DNA of 64,000 nt from an uncultured Bacteroides sp. (GCA_944322345.1 CALUOO010000009.1:62001-126000), one strand, 5' to 3'; positions 18,301 through 26,506 are shown, numbered from the stretch's first letter. Notes: generated by a model not told the origin, from the sequence alone. Made by a program: numbers and translations.

Positions 18301-18492
18301 TGTTTCGCGTGCCACTTGTACAAATCTGCTTACAAGCTCTGTCAATCCCAATCCTCCTGCGCCCAACGCAGCTGCAAAGGTGAGCATCTGCATTTGTAAG
18401 GAGCGGAAAGCTGATTTCACTTGGTTTGTTCCTTTGCGGAAATTCTCCGTCAAAAAATTTATAGCAATACTGAATGTTAATCTTCCGGCCAT
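15388..18492 (-). CDS. Tail tape measure protein
   Basis: 1034 residues starting MAGRLTFSIAINFL. The N-terminal third has the tape-measure TMP domain (NRVTTALKNVSGGMAGFADN, AEDSNGVFLALSQMMSKGKIS, LRLQMGERLPIALQAMAKAA). Next come membrane-like helices (NIVIYAAAAIAVAVTS; LFISSIPTAVITIIGAFIAKL), long Ala/Lys/Glu coiled coils, and a C-terminal Gly/Ala-rich segment (PKFAGGGIVTGATR). It sets tail length and threads DNA at injection. A TTG two codons upstream is also in frame; ATG at 18492 is preferred. It follows the tail assembly chaperone across an A/T-rich repeat tract. Confidence 0.9.
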   Translation of the reverse strand: MAGRLTFSIAINFLTENFRKGTNQVKSAFRSLQMQMLTFAAALGAGGLGLTELVSRFVQVARETNRVTTALKNVSGGMAGFADNQRFLLDMAKKYGLEINALTGNYAKFTAAASLSGMSMQEQRKIFESMSRAVTAFGMSAEDSNGVFLALSQMMSKGKISSEELRLQMGERLPIALQAMAKAAGTTVVGLDDLLKQGKLMSADVLPKFADALNEMIPNVDTDNLETSVNRLKNTFTELVNSSDVQSRYKGIVDWLTNLIKGATENIKNIVIYAAAAIAVAVTSRCINKIIAAIASAELAAKSAARKAARDAGEAFDEAAWRSKKTAASIKMAFSKAATSLKTLFISSIPTAVITIIGAFIAKLISIRKESERINNIYKEYQNRMSSAGDTSAETVKLKALQSEYNKANSSIAYKKQLLTQINGILGTELTAQQDVNAAITQRISLLESAARAELAAKEAAEAESQIRKIGGNVYNGRTVSEMAADWAMAKGDVVKEGNFKRKYGVSTQNGWGISTGLEEDLNSFIQYAKILKDARSRLGNEIKSSSTSRLTGGTPSDTSGKTDIQKAEEEYKQSLQTYKNQLDAGAITQESYNSEVDKLNKETVEKLAGILGKAAEENATYTQAMKGVLNPLVTEEAKARKELQKVEAEYTKKATQAKAQLDKKLITEDEYRNAISEAAMAAARSAVSIDGIGTAADEFVERMKSSSIAQITAPVLGKRDTTFDYKLSDTEKMQGELEVWKQYQQELEQLKQKYGELSTDLEEKLNTAIRNVDSLEEQLKIAQIQEDLKELDKQFRETAFSGAKDVVSQVDSMVSSFERLSDVFNDVDASGWEKFMAVWQMLMSTISTVSTVISLFEKLSAITGKQRGAQNSLTASIAGTIGQKAAEIAANEAAAQIELQTSRKKAQAAATEMAAKSTAAYAYIPFAGAGLAGAQIAAMTAMINAAAQAIPKFAGGGIVTGATRTGDKLLARVNSGEMILNGTQQAHLFNAINGGKLGSGKSEIASTVSTRVRGKDLILLINNELKSQGKKTL

Positions 18493-18620
18493 ACTCAAAA
18501 ATTTAAAAACTCATAACTTAAGAACTCATAAACTCAAAAACTCAAAAACTCAAAACTTAAGAACTCATAAACTCAAAACTTAAGAGCTCATAAACTCAAA
18601 AACTCAAAAACTCAAAACTT
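18493..18620. repeat. A/T-rich short tandem repeat tract (AACTCAAA / AACTTAAG / AACTCATA)
   Basis: About 120 bp made of 7-8-nt units of the type AACTCAAA, interspersed with AACTTAAG and AACTCATA, fill the gap between chaperone and tape measure and run into the last chaperone codons. A short relative of the same composition is seen at 19834-19862 between tail tube and the DUF3168 gene. No ORF, promoter or terminator is recognisable inside it. Confidence 0.85.
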
Positions 18621-19217
18621 AAGCATCCCTTTTCCCTTCTTCATAAATTGATTGAAGGTCTCAATGTCTCTCTCATCTTGTCTTTTCTTATTCTCTTGTG
18701 CTTCCTGCTCTTCCCATGGGAAACTTACCAGCGAACTGCTCCCTCCTTCCAATGGCTTTGTCAGATGTGGAAGAATGGTCAGATATGTCCACATACGCTT
18801 ATTTTCCATATGTTCTTTTCGCTTGTCTGCGTAGGCTTCCAGAAAAATGGGTATTTCATGCATCTGCATCTCGTTCATTACATAGGCTGCATCCATCCCT
18901 TCTGCTATCAGAAATGCAGCAATGTGGAGTATGCTTTCAGCCTCATCCTTCACGGCTGTTTCGCTTCCTCGTTTCTGGTACTGGAACTGTGACATAATTT
19001 CCATCTCTCTCCAAAAATCTTTGTACATCTTCATTGCTGTCTTCGGATTTTCCAACGTTCGCTTGAAAACGCTTTCTGTACATGATATACCTCCTGTACA
19101 TATGTATATGCTATATAGCATTGAGTCAATATCATTCTTACTGCTTTGGCTGAAGCTGGCAAATGGACGTCCTTTAAGCATCTCCCAGTAAATAATTGAT
19201 TTGATGGTAAGCTTCAT
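18612..19217 (-). CDS. Putative tail assembly chaperone
   Basis: 201 helical residues (MKLTIKSIIYWEMLKGRPF...) ending in KKGKGMLKF. It sits between tail tube and tape measure, where siphoviruses keep the G (and G-T) tail chaperones. The usual frameshifted second product is not evident: the 3' end runs into a repeat tract with no long alternative frame. Family recognition is by place and size more than by motif. Confidence 0.6.
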   Translation of the reverse strand: MKLTIKSIIYWEMLKGRPFASFSQSSKNDIDSMLYSIYICTGGISCTESVFKRTLENPKTAMKMYKDFWREMEIMSQFQYQKRGSETAVKDEAESILHIAAFLIAEGMDAAYVMNEMQMHEIPIFLEAYADKRKEHMENKRMWTYLTILPHLTKPLEGGSSSLVSFPWEEQEAQENKKRQDERDIETFNQFMKKGKGMLKF

Positions 19218-19240
19218 ATTATTTTTGTCTTAAAAGTAAA

Positions 19241-19269
19241 ATAGCCACTCCCTTGTGGCAAGTGGCTAT
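19241..19269 (-). terminator. Internal terminator/attenuator after the tail tube gene
   Basis: Read on minus, ATAGCCACT pairs with AGTGGCTAT over an 11-nt loop (9-bp stem) and is followed by TTTACTTTT. It lies between the tail tube stop (19318) and the chaperone start (19217) and would reduce read-through after the highly needed tube protein. Confidence 0.65.
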
Positions 19270-19317
19270 ACTGATTTCGGCAAAATGTTTCTGACAAACG
19301 CTAAGAGATTCGCTCTG

Positions 19318-19833
19318 TTATACTATCGGATCTGGAGATTCTTCTTCTTCTTCTGTACCACTTGCTGTACCCTGAACCTGACTCAATCCGCCGATACCTT
19401 TAAATGAGCTGCTACACTTTGCTATCTGTCCTGCTTCTGAGGTGACAGACAGGGAGGTGATCATCACTTCTCCTGTGTAGCTCATTTGGTCTGTATCTTT
19501 TTCGAATGTTCCTCCGAAATTGTCTTTGTCCTCTGCTTTCGCGCTCCCAAAGAAGAAAGTCAGCGTTTCGCTGGCTATCTGTTTTGCCAGCAGCGTGTCG
19601 TAGCTCATCGCTCCTTCCTTTCGTGTGATAAGTGACTCAGACGAAACGGTGTAGCTCTTCTTACCGGGTAACGAACCTGCCCAGTCACCCATCATCTTGT
19701 TCGAGATGTCTATCTCTTCTGTCGTTACTTCAAGCGTTGCTGTCGATGCAAATGCTATCGGTTGGTCACCTACAAATACAAATAGTTCGCCTCTGTAGAT
19801 GTCTTTACGTGAATCTAATTTTGTTCCTGCCAT
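19318..19833 (-). CDS. Major tail tube protein
   Basis: 171 residues, beta-rich, of the TP901-1-like tube type: MAGTKLDSRKDIYRGELFVF, then ATLEVTTEEIDISNKMMGDW and later SYTGEVMITSLSVTSEAGQ. Hexamers of such proteins stack into the tail tube. The last 20 residues are acidic and low in complexity (GTEEEEESPDP). It is upstream of an attenuator hairpin, consistent with a high-copy structural protein. Confidence 0.8.
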   Translation of the reverse strand: MAGTKLDSRKDIYRGELFVFVGDQPIAFASTATLEVTTEEIDISNKMMGDWAGSLPGKKSYTVSSESLITRKEGAMSYDTLLAKQIASETLTFFFGSAKAEDKDNFGGTFEKDTDQMSYTGEVMITSLSVTSEAGQIAKCSSSFKGIGGLSQVQGTASGTEEEEESPDPIV

Positions 19834-19862
19834 TGTTTATAAGTTTTTTGAGTTATAAGTTT

Positions 19863-20234
19863 CTAACTGCTGATTGAAAATTGCAATACCTGTATGTATT
19901 TCCCTTCGGTGAAGTCTTCTGTAGAGTCCTCGAGACGGATTAGCATGTATGGGTCGCGATATTCGCCCGAAATGGTGTCGTAGATGAGCGTGGCAAGCTG
20001 CTGGCTGCGGTCATAGTCGTCTGATACTGCCGATATGTAGACCAACGGCACTTGGCGGGCAACGCCCATCTTGGTCACCTCTTCCTTGAAGCCGTCGCGC
20101 TGGTATACGATGAAGTCGCCTACAGTATCCATACGTGCGGTGATGGGGAATATCTTGGTGCCTACGATTCCAGTCAGCTCGTCACAACCTAACAGGAGGT
20201 CTCGGATTTCGTTGGTAATGGTGAATAGGTTCAT
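19863..20234 (-). CDS. DUF3168 tail completion / terminator protein
   Basis: 123 residues with the DUF3168 pattern (LFTITNEIRDLLLGCDELTG..., FIVYQRDGF, VYISAVSDDYDRSQQLATLI). In HK97-like phages it caps the tail tube at the head-tail joint (gpU-like role). Its start codon overlaps the stop of the HK97-gp10-like gene by one base. Confidence 0.85.
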   Translation of the reverse strand: MNLFTITNEIRDLLLGCDELTGIVGTKIFPITARMDTVGDFIVYQRDGFKEEVTKMGVARQVPLVYISAVSDDYDRSQQLATLIYDTISGEYRDPYMLIRLEDSTEDFTEGKYIQVLQFSISS

Positions 20235-20695
20235 TATCTGCGTTCGTTAATTCGTTCTACACATCGCTTTACTCCTTCGTATACTTTCTGCATGGCCTTA
20301 TCCTTCTCAGTTGTGGCTGCATCTGTCCAGAATCGGTTGGCTGGCATCACTCCCCTCGATTTTCCTATTGTTGTCTTTCTTTCTTTCGTCCCCAAGTCTA
20401 CAAGGTGGGCATGGTTTCCTGCTTTACTGTATTGTACATATCGTGTCGAGCGCCTGAACCCTGCCAGTACTCCTGGCTTGTTGCGTTTCACCCTGATTTG
20501 GAATGAGCCGAGCAGGCTTCCGGTGCTATATCCTCCTAAACGCCCTTTCAGGTTACTTTTCCCTTTTCTCTGAAATACAGAAGCACCTGCACGTAGTCCG
20601 CTTTTGACTGCTTTGTCTTTCTCGAAATCTTCCAAGTTTCTGATAAGATAGTAGATATCTTCCTTACCTTCTGTTGTCACCTGAATACTACTCAT
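20234..20695 (-). CDS. HK97 gp10-like head-tail joining protein
   Basis: 153 residues: MSSIQVTTEGKEDIYYLIRN, a basic middle, then HAHLVDLGTKERKTTIG and GVMPANRFWTDA, which is the conserved C-terminal pattern of the HK97-gp10 family (H-x-x-L-V-D-x-G-T ... P-A-x-x-F/W). It joins tail to head. The ATG overlaps the stop of the head closure gene (ATGA at 20692-20695). Confidence 0.85.
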   Translation of the reverse strand: MSSIQVTTEGKEDIYYLIRNLEDFEKDKAVKSGLRAGASVFQRKGKSNLKGRLGGYSTGSLLGSFQIRVKRNKPGVLAGFRRSTRYVQYSKAGNHAHLVDLGTKERKTTIGKSRGVMPANRFWTDAATTEKDKAMQKVYEGVKRCVERINERR

Positions 20696-21006
20696 ACATC
20701 AATCTTCTTCAATGTCAAAGTCAATTCTCCCGGACGTTGCTCTATCATTTTTATCTCCCATACGCAATTAGCCCACCGAACGCGGCACTGGTAGTCTATC
20801 TTCGGATAGGCACGTACCTGAAAAACGGCCATCTGTCCGAGAAATTCTTCTTTGGCTCTTTCATCTCCTGATACTATGCTCTGCTTCTTCCTGTATGCAC
20901 GGCAACGGAACACTTCTTTGTATTCTTTCCGTACGAATCCGGAAGGAGTGGTCTCTTCTACCGGAGATTCAAAAACTAATACATCTCTCATCAGTCCTGC
21001 TCTCAT
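20692..21006 (-). CDS. Phage head closure protein
   Basis: 104 residues from MRAGLMRDVLVFES, with the usual N-terminal pattern (L-x-x-x-V-x-F/E ... G-F-V-x-x-E-Y) and late RWANCVWEIKMIEQRPGE. These SPP1-gp16/HK97-gp7-like proteins form the second ring of the head-tail connector. The start at 21006 gives an ATGA overlap with the upstream connector gene and the family length; an upstream in-frame ATG (21126) would add 40 residues unlike the family. Confidence 0.75.
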   Translation of the reverse strand: MRAGLMRDVLVFESPVEETTPSGFVRKEYKEVFRCRAYRKKQSIVSGDERAKEEFLGQMAVFQVRAYPKIDYQCRVRWANCVWEIKMIEQRPGELTLTLKKIDV

Positions 21007-21305
21007 AGTTGCGGGTCTCTGTAAAGTCCGATAATGTAGTCGTAGCTTAGGGAAATCTGATACATCCTTACTGGTGCGTCGTTCTCTGCATTGGCATACC
21101 ATGAACCGAGTGCCAGAAGGATGCATTGCCTGAGAGGAGGGGGGAGTGTCCCGTCCTCCCTCTCAAAACTTTTCAGATCCTTGCAAAGGTCCTTCTCCAA
21201 CAGGGCTTCGGCTTCCTCTATCTTGCTTTCTATAAGGTCGTCGTCATCGGTGAAGTCTTCCTCTACCCTCAGATGCTGTTTTGCCAACTTTAGGTCTACG
21301 TACAT
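21003..21305 (-). CDS. Head-tail connector protein (gp6-like)
   Basis: 100 residues: MYVDLKLAKQHLRVEEDFTD followed by an acidic DDDLIESKIEEAE helix and a C-terminal LLALGSWYANAE helix. This is the standard gp6-like adaptor pattern (L-x-x-A-K-x-H-L-R). It forms the first ring below the portal. It follows the capsid gene by 4 bp. Confidence 0.85.
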   Translation of the reverse strand: MYVDLKLAKQHLRVEEDFTDDDDLIESKIEEAEALLEKDLCKDLKSFEREDGTLPPPLRQCILLALGSWYANAENDAPVRMYQISLSYDYIIGLYRDPQL

Positions 21306-21309
21306 ACGC

Positions 21310-22557
21310 TTATTTCATCGATGCGATAGTAAATGATTCCTTACGGATGAATCCCATATTCCAGTAGGAATTCACTACCAATCTGATAGTTCCCTTCAAT
21401 GCCTGTGTATATGGGTCTACAAGCATCTCTATTCCTCCCCACTGTCCAAGGAAATAATCCGCCCAGTTGCCGAATGCTATACCGTATTCGTCAGATCCGT
21501 CTCCAATTTCTTTCGGGATATTGTTTGTCCGGAATGCACGGTATCCGTTCAGTTGGCCGTCACCGTTACCTGTGAAAATAAATCCTCCTGCTCCGCTGGA
21601 GTCTTTCACTTTTGTCTTCGCCTTCCCGATAAGTGCCGGGTGCATAATGTATGCAAGGTTCCCGAACAGTGCGTTCTGAACGTCCGTGTTTGTCTCCATG
21701 GCCACTATCTGTGCCCACGTCATCTCTCCCTTGATTTTCGAATCCAGTGTGCTGAACATTCCACCCGGTGTGGGAGCGGATGCTGCATCTTTACTGAAGG
21801 CTGTACTTTCCAGCTTTTGAGCAATTGCCGTTGAGATAGCCGAACCGATGTATGCATCAACCGACTGGTTCTCTTGTATGAGCAGCTGTTTGCTTATATC
21901 TACATATGAAGTCAGCCTGATTGGTTTGAATGTGTCTCCCTTCGTGAACGCTCCTGCACCGTCCTTTGCTTCGTCGTTCTCATTTTCCCAGAACACGTTC
22001 GCCCCGCTGAATTTAGGCCAGTAGATGTTTCCTGTCAATCCGGTCATCACTCTTGCTCCGGCACGCGATAATACGAGTGCCGATTGGATCGGAAGCAGCA
22101 TCTCCATCTGTTCGTCGTCTATTAGTACGCCTGTAGCGGCTTCTGTGGCTGCTGTAAATGCAGCGCGTTTTTCATACGACACTGGTACAATGATACTTCT
22201 CGAACTAGTACTCTCTAAACTTACTGTCTTGCTGTGCAGTTCGGTTGCCCGTTCAATAACTCCCGCCTCAGGATCTTCTTGTTCTTTCCCATCGGCAAGA
22301 TTCAACAATGCTCTACGGAGCGAGAATTTCTCTCTTACCTGCGTGTGGGCTTTCCCTCTCTGACGGTTCTCAGCCTCTCTTTCTGAAATTTCGAGGTCTA
22401 TCTCTGCCATTCGAGCCTGATTCCCTGCAAGTTCTTCCTGCTCTTCCGGGCTGAACATGCGTTTTTCTCCCTTTGCTTTGCTGATAATTTCAGACGAACG
22501 GGTATGCAATTGTTTTTTTTCGTCCTTCAGCTCGGTGATTGATTTCTCTTTTGCCAT
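21310..22557 (-). CDS. HK97-type major capsid protein
   Basis: 415 residues. The N-terminal 100 or so residues form a charged coiled-coil scaffold-like delta domain (MAKEKSITELKDEKKQLHTR) that the prohead protease is expected to remove. The mature part contains ASAPTPGGMFSTLD, FIFTGNGDGQLNGYRAF (P-loop/E-loop region) and a C-terminal ALKGTIRLVVNSYWNMGFIR. The set portal-protease-capsid in this order is HK97-like. It follows the protease by 12 bp. Confidence 0.9.
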   Translation of the reverse strand: MAKEKSITELKDEKKQLHTRSSEIISKAKGEKRMFSPEEQEELAGNQARMAEIDLEISEREAENRQRGKAHTQVREKFSLRRALLNLADGKEQEDPEAGVIERATELHSKTVSLESTSSRSIIVPVSYEKRAAFTAATEAATGVLIDDEQMEMLLPIQSALVLSRAGARVMTGLTGNIYWPKFSGANVFWENENDEAKDGAGAFTKGDTFKPIRLTSYVDISKQLLIQENQSVDAYIGSAISTAIAQKLESTAFSKDAASAPTPGGMFSTLDSKIKGEMTWAQIVAMETNTDVQNALFGNLAYIMHPALIGKAKTKVKDSSGAGGFIFTGNGDGQLNGYRAFRTNNIPKEIGDGSDEYGIAFGNWADYFLGQWGGIEMLVDPYTQALKGTIRLVVNSYWNMGFIRKESFTIASMK

Positions 22558-22569
22558 ATTGTCTATAAA

Positions 22570-23145
22570 TTAAAAGTTAAATGATTGTTCTATCTGTTTG
22601 TAATACGTTTCCAGTTCGTTGTTCTCTGCTTGCTCTTTCCCACGCATATAGACTGTTGTCTTGCTGTAGGCTCCGTTGTATACGGGTGATACGTCATATA
22701 GGTTGGCTATCTTGTGGATGGTGCGTTTCCAAGTCCCGTCTTTCTTTCGCTCCCATGTGTCTTTCTCAACATCGAAGCAGAAGGAACTTTCGCTGATTTC
22801 ACCTCTTCGGATATTCTCCAACAGTTCGTCTCCAAGTGGTGTCTTGGGCGCGTCGAAACGGTATTTCAGTCCTTTTTCGTCTACGGTCAGCGACAGCGAT
22901 CCTTTTCCTTTCTTACTTCTTGCCAGTACACCGCGCGACTGGCTGTGATTCAACAGGGCAAACACGTCGCTCTTTCCTATCACTCCGTCCAGTGCACCCC
23001 GCTCGATACTCTCTTCAAATGAAAGCCCGTCCGACGGTGTGTCAAACAGAAGGGCATATCCTTCCACCGTACGCTTTTCGTCACCTTCACCTGTCACCTG
23101 TACGTCGAAGGTGGTATTTCTGATTTCTCTTTTTTCGTCACTCAT
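22570..23145 (-). CDS. HK97 family prohead protease
   Basis: 191 residues from MSDEKREIRNTTFDVQVTGE. Contains VEGYALLFDTPSDG and FALLNHSQSRGVLARSKKG, with the expected catalytic His in LLNH and a later SESSFCFDV block with the catalytic Ser, as in peptidase family S78 (U35). It trims capsid delta domains during maturation. The ATG at 23145 overlaps the end of the portal gene by 8 bp, the usual coupling; an upstream in-frame start adds 25 residues of unrelated basic sequence. Confidence 0.85.
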   Translation of the reverse strand: MSDEKREIRNTTFDVQVTGEGDEKRTVEGYALLFDTPSDGLSFEESIERGALDGVIGKSDVFALLNHSQSRGVLARSKKGKGSLSLTVDEKGLKYRFDAPKTPLGDELLENIRRGEISESSFCFDVEKDTWERKKDGTWKRTIHKIANLYDVSPVYNGAYSKTTVYMRGKEQAENNELETYYKQIEQSFNF

Positions 23146-24421
23146 TTTCTTCAACTTTATTATCAAGATTTGAATTGTCCGACATTTTAGATTTTTCCGA
23201 CTGAATCTCCTTAATCGCATTTTTCATGGTTTGCATGTTTACAGGGACAAAGGCGTTATCTCCTCCGTCAATTCGCTTCATACCTGCTTCTCTTCTGATT
23301 TCGTTCGGGGTGATGGCAGATACATTATACATTGTTTTCAGATAGTTTGCCTGTGCGTTCTTGTCGGCACGAAGGATAACAGAAGTATCGAATTCAGCTT
23401 CCATCCTTCCTCGTTCGGATGGCAGGAACACTTTCCGGTTAACTTCTTGCTCAATCTTGGTAATTGCAGCAAGAGCTGTATCCGTCAGATACTGTAATTG
23501 GGTAGCCTCAACGGTAGAATAGCTCGACTTGCTGAGGTCGAATGCCTTGACTGGTGACACGGAGAAGAAACGGCAGATGTCTACTACGTTGAACTGGCGG
23601 CTCTCCAGCATCTGACTGTCGCTTGCCGAAATGGAGATAGGCTGGTACTTCATGAATCCTTCAAGCACGGCAACGCCAGCCTTATTCTTTCCCATGCGTT
23701 CCCTCCACTGCTCATAGATGGCGTCTTTCTGCTCTTTGCTCCGGGCGGCTGTCCCATCTACGTAGAGTATGCCGCTCAGCGCTCCTCCAGTCTGGAAGTA
23801 CCCTGCTGCATATTCTTCTGTGTCGGTAGCTATTCCAAGTGTCTGACGCGCATGGGTTAGTGTTGATACGCCTATAATTCCGTCATACGAGAAGTTAAGT
23901 ACGTGAATCATGTCGCGAGGTTCCACCAACTGCTTGAATCCTGTTACCCTGTAACGTTTTCGCATCACTCCGTTACGGTCTGTAATCCATTCGATTGATA
24001 CAGCTGAAGATGGGATATATACCAACTGTGTTACATTCAGCTTGTAGTCTCTTTCGATGTATGCATATCCGTTCCCGGTCAGTAGCACGCTTGCCATCAG
24101 TGTCTTGAAAAATACATAACGTGTCATATTCTCGTTTGGCTCCATGTCAAGCAGCTGGAAACATTGGTGGTCTTTTGCTTCGCTTTTGAATCCTTCCGAA
24201 TCAATATGATATGTCTTAAGTGGTAACACGGCCACAGAATCGGATATAAGGTCTACACATCTGTATACAGCTGATAACAACATCGGTTTGCTCCGGCTTG
24301 CCAGATTGACCGATCCTCCTGCATAGTTCCACGCTGGTATCCGCGAAAGCTCTTTCTTCGATGCTTTCCGGATTTCTATGCCAAATGGGGATTTACTTAT
24401 TTCTAAACCAAGTAGTTTCAT
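23138..24421 (-). CDS. HK97 family portal protein
   Basis: 427 residues: LLSAVYRCVDLISDSVAVLP, LMASVLLTGNGYAYIERDYK, MIHVLNFSYDGIIGVSTLTH and FFSVSPVKAFDLSKSSYSTV are the core blocks of the HK97 portal family. The dodecameric portal sits at one capsid vertex, where DNA enters and leaves. The C-terminus is charged (DNSNLDNKVEENE) and overlaps the protease start. A perfect inverted repeat lies right before its start codon. Confidence 0.9.
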   Translation of the reverse strand: MKLLGLEISKSPFGIEIRKASKKELSRIPAWNYAGGSVNLASRSKPMLLSAVYRCVDLISDSVAVLPLKTYHIDSEGFKSEAKDHQCFQLLDMEPNENMTRYVFFKTLMASVLLTGNGYAYIERDYKLNVTQLVYIPSSAVSIEWITDRNGVMRKRYRVTGFKQLVEPRDMIHVLNFSYDGIIGVSTLTHARQTLGIATDTEEYAAGYFQTGGALSGILYVDGTAARSKEQKDAIYEQWRERMGKNKAGVAVLEGFMKYQPISISASDSQMLESRQFNVVDICRFFSVSPVKAFDLSKSSYSTVEATQLQYLTDTALAAITKIEQEVNRKVFLPSERGRMEAEFDTSVILRADKNAQANYLKTMYNVSAITPNEIRREAGMKRIDGGDNAFVPVNMQTMKNAIKEIQSEKSKMSDNSNLDNKVEENE

Positions 24422-24424
24422 TTA

Positions 24425-24453
24425 TTATTCGCTTTTACTGTACAAGCGAATAA
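24425..24453 (-). promoter_or_regulatory. Hairpin over the portal gene start region
   Basis: TTATTCGCTT (24425-24434) and AAGCGAATAA (24444-24453) form a perfect 10-bp stem with a 9-nt loop, in the 44-bp gap between terminase and portal and ending 3-4 bases before the portal ATG. It could limit portal translation or protect the mRNA. The stem is certain; the role is inferred. Confidence 0.5.
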
Positions 24454-24465
24454 TTGTCCGACAAA

Positions 24466-26079
24466 TCAATAAAACTCTCCATAATGTGGTGAATTGAGAT
24501 ATACTCCCAGTGCTTCGAGCATGGCTATTACGCCGTCTATTTTCTTTTCTTCAAACTGCTTGGTCGGTTTTGTATTCCCGTTTCTGTCACGGGCCATAAC
24601 TACGTTTTTAAAGCAGTGCCGGTTTATCACGTTGTTGTCTATCACAGCCTGTCCGCTCAGCATCAGACGTTCCATCTCTTTGGTAGGGCGGTTGAAGTTA
24701 CCCAATGCTTGGCTGAATGGTTCCATCGGTAGTCCTCGTTCGGTGGCATTGATTGTAAACTGGGTGGCGTTCCACGAGTCATAGGCTATCTTAGCGATGT
24801 TGACATATTGCAACGAGTCTATAATGTCGTTAAGTATGTAGTCATAGTCTGTTACGTTTCCGGGCGTTATGGTTATCAGTTTCCTTCTTCTCCAGTCTCC
24901 GTATAATTCTTTGAAACGCTTTTCACGCAAAGCTGCTTCCGGAAGATAGTAGCGGACGATGAAATAATATTTCCATTCGGTTGGTATCATGAAAGCTGCA
25001 GCTGTAAGGTCGCTCGTACTCGAAAGGTCGATGCCCATGTAGCAGTCCATACCCTCGAACTGCTGTAGCTGTAATTCTTCCGACGCTTGCAGTACATAGC
25101 TGTCCGGTATCCATACAGTCTCACTGTCACACCACAGATTTAAGTTCTTGGTCTTTACTCCCACTTCTTCAGACGGACTGTTTACTGCCATCTGTACTTG
25201 GGTACGTAGATAATTTCCCTTCACTGTCACCCCGAGGTTCGGATTTGCTTTTTTCCATACAGCCTCATCCTTCCAGTCATCGCCTTCGTCCAGCGAATAG
25301 ATGGCGGCAAACAGCGCATCATTTTCTTTCAGTCCCCTGAGCACTTCGGTACACATTTCCCTGTATTGGTAGCACGGACCTAATTTATCGAATCCCGCTG
25401 TCGTGATAATGATTCCCATCGGGTTGTCACGCATACCCTGAGACGACTGCAATACATCTTTCAGGCCGCTACTTTTTGCCGCGTGATATTCGTCTATCAG
25501 ATACATAGAAGCATTAAATCCGTCTAGCTTGGAGTCGTCTGCAGCAAATACCTGCAACAGACTGAGCATACGCTCAAACTTTACTTTATCGCGAAAGGAT
25601 ACCAATGCATGTCCTTTAGGGTCTATCCCGCTTGCAAAACGACTGCAAAATTTGAATGCCACTTTTGCTTGGTCTTTTGAGTTGGCCGCCAAATCTACCT
25701 CGGCATCCATCTCTCCGTCAGCTATCAGATGATACAGACATAGCCCGGCGGCAAAGGCTGTCTTTCCGTTTTTTCGTGAAATCTCTATGTAGACGTACTG
25801 CACCAGCCTCAGCCCCGTCTCCCTTACATAGAATCCATATGCGGCAGCTATGACAAACTGCTGCCACGGCTGCAATACGAACGGACGTCCGGCATACCTT
25901 CCGGTGAAGTGGCGCAGTATGGAAAAAAACTCTATCACATCGTCAGCTTTTTCTTCACGAAACTCATAGCGGTCATCCTCCATCATGTCGAAGAAACGCT
26001 CTGCTGCCAGTTTGAGGTATTCTCCTGCAACCTCTTTCCCTTCTACAACGTCTTGTGCATATTGATAGTATGCTTTCAT
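24466..26079 (-). CDS. terL: Terminase large subunit
   Basis: 537 residues. ATPase: SRKNGKTA (101-108) as the phage Walker A variant, and LIDEYHA with Asp196-Glu197 as Walker B/catalytic Glu; ITTAGF (about 225-230) as coupling motif. Nuclease: Asp351 in YMGIDLSSTSDLTA opens the RNase H-like domain. It pumps and cuts DNA during packaging (Terminase_1/HK97-like). Its ATG overlaps the stop of the small subunit (ATGA 26076-26079). Confidence 0.95.
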   Translation of the reverse strand: MKAYYQYAQDVVEGKEVAGEYLKLAAERFFDMMEDDRYEFREEKADDVIEFFSILRHFTGRYAGRPFVLQPWQQFVIAAAYGFYVRETGLRLVQYVYIEISRKNGKTAFAAGLCLYHLIADGEMDAEVDLAANSKDQAKVAFKFCSRFASGIDPKGHALVSFRDKVKFERMLSLLQVFAADDSKLDGFNASMYLIDEYHAAKSSGLKDVLQSSQGMRDNPMGIIITTAGFDKLGPCYQYREMCTEVLRGLKENDALFAAIYSLDEGDDWKDEAVWKKANPNLGVTVKGNYLRTQVQMAVNSPSEEVGVKTKNLNLWCDSETVWIPDSYVLQASEELQLQQFEGMDCYMGIDLSSTSDLTAAAFMIPTEWKYYFIVRYYLPEAALREKRFKELYGDWRRRKLITITPGNVTDYDYILNDIIDSLQYVNIAKIAYDSWNATQFTINATERGLPMEPFSQALGNFNRPTKEMERLMLSGQAVIDNNVINRHCFKNVVMARDRNGNTKPTKQFEEKKIDGVIAMLEALGVYLNSPHYGEFY

Positions 26080-26483
26080 CTACACATTCGTCCCTTCAGA
26101 TATTCGTCCAATGGTGAATCTCCTTCTTCGTCTCCTGTAGCCTTAAGTTGCCCTTTGCTTTTAGCTGTCAGTCCGTATTCCTTTGCCAATTCGAGGTACT
26201 GGCTCCAGCTCTCGCGTTGCAGGTTGGCTTCAGGTCGCTTCACGATTTCGCCCTTGATGTTCTTCATCGTTGCCCCTTCGCGTGCTATCACTTCGGTGCA
26301 GGTGAGGTACATGTCGTAGGCGGTCGCCATGCGGTGCAGTTGCGGTATGTCCGCCTGTGTTATCATCTCTTTCTCATTCAATTGCCTCAACAGAGCACCC
26401 ATAAGCTTTCTTGTCTCTTCATGCTTGATTGTTTCTGGTAGCTTAAATGTAACTTTTCGTTTCTTTTTCATGCTTTTTACCAA
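26076..26483 (-). CDS. terS: Terminase small subunit, P27 family
   Basis: 135 residues: a basic N-terminus, ITQADIPQLHRMATAYDMYL, REGATMKNIKGEIVKRPEAN, then YLELAKEYGLTAKSKGQLK. These are the P27-family small terminase blocks. It recognises the packaging site and brings the large subunit to it. An ATG four codons downstream (MKKKRK) is an alternative start. The 170 bp upstream of it, between HNH and terS, is the likely cos region. Confidence 0.85.
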   Translation of the reverse strand: MVKSMKKKRKVTFKLPETIKHEETRKLMGALLRQLNEKEMITQADIPQLHRMATAYDMYLTCTEVIAREGATMKNIKGEIVKRPEANLQRESWSQYLELAKEYGLTAKSKGQLKATGDEEGDSPLDEYLKGRMCR

Positions 26484-26506
26484 TAGTTATGAATTAACAT
26501 AGTGAG

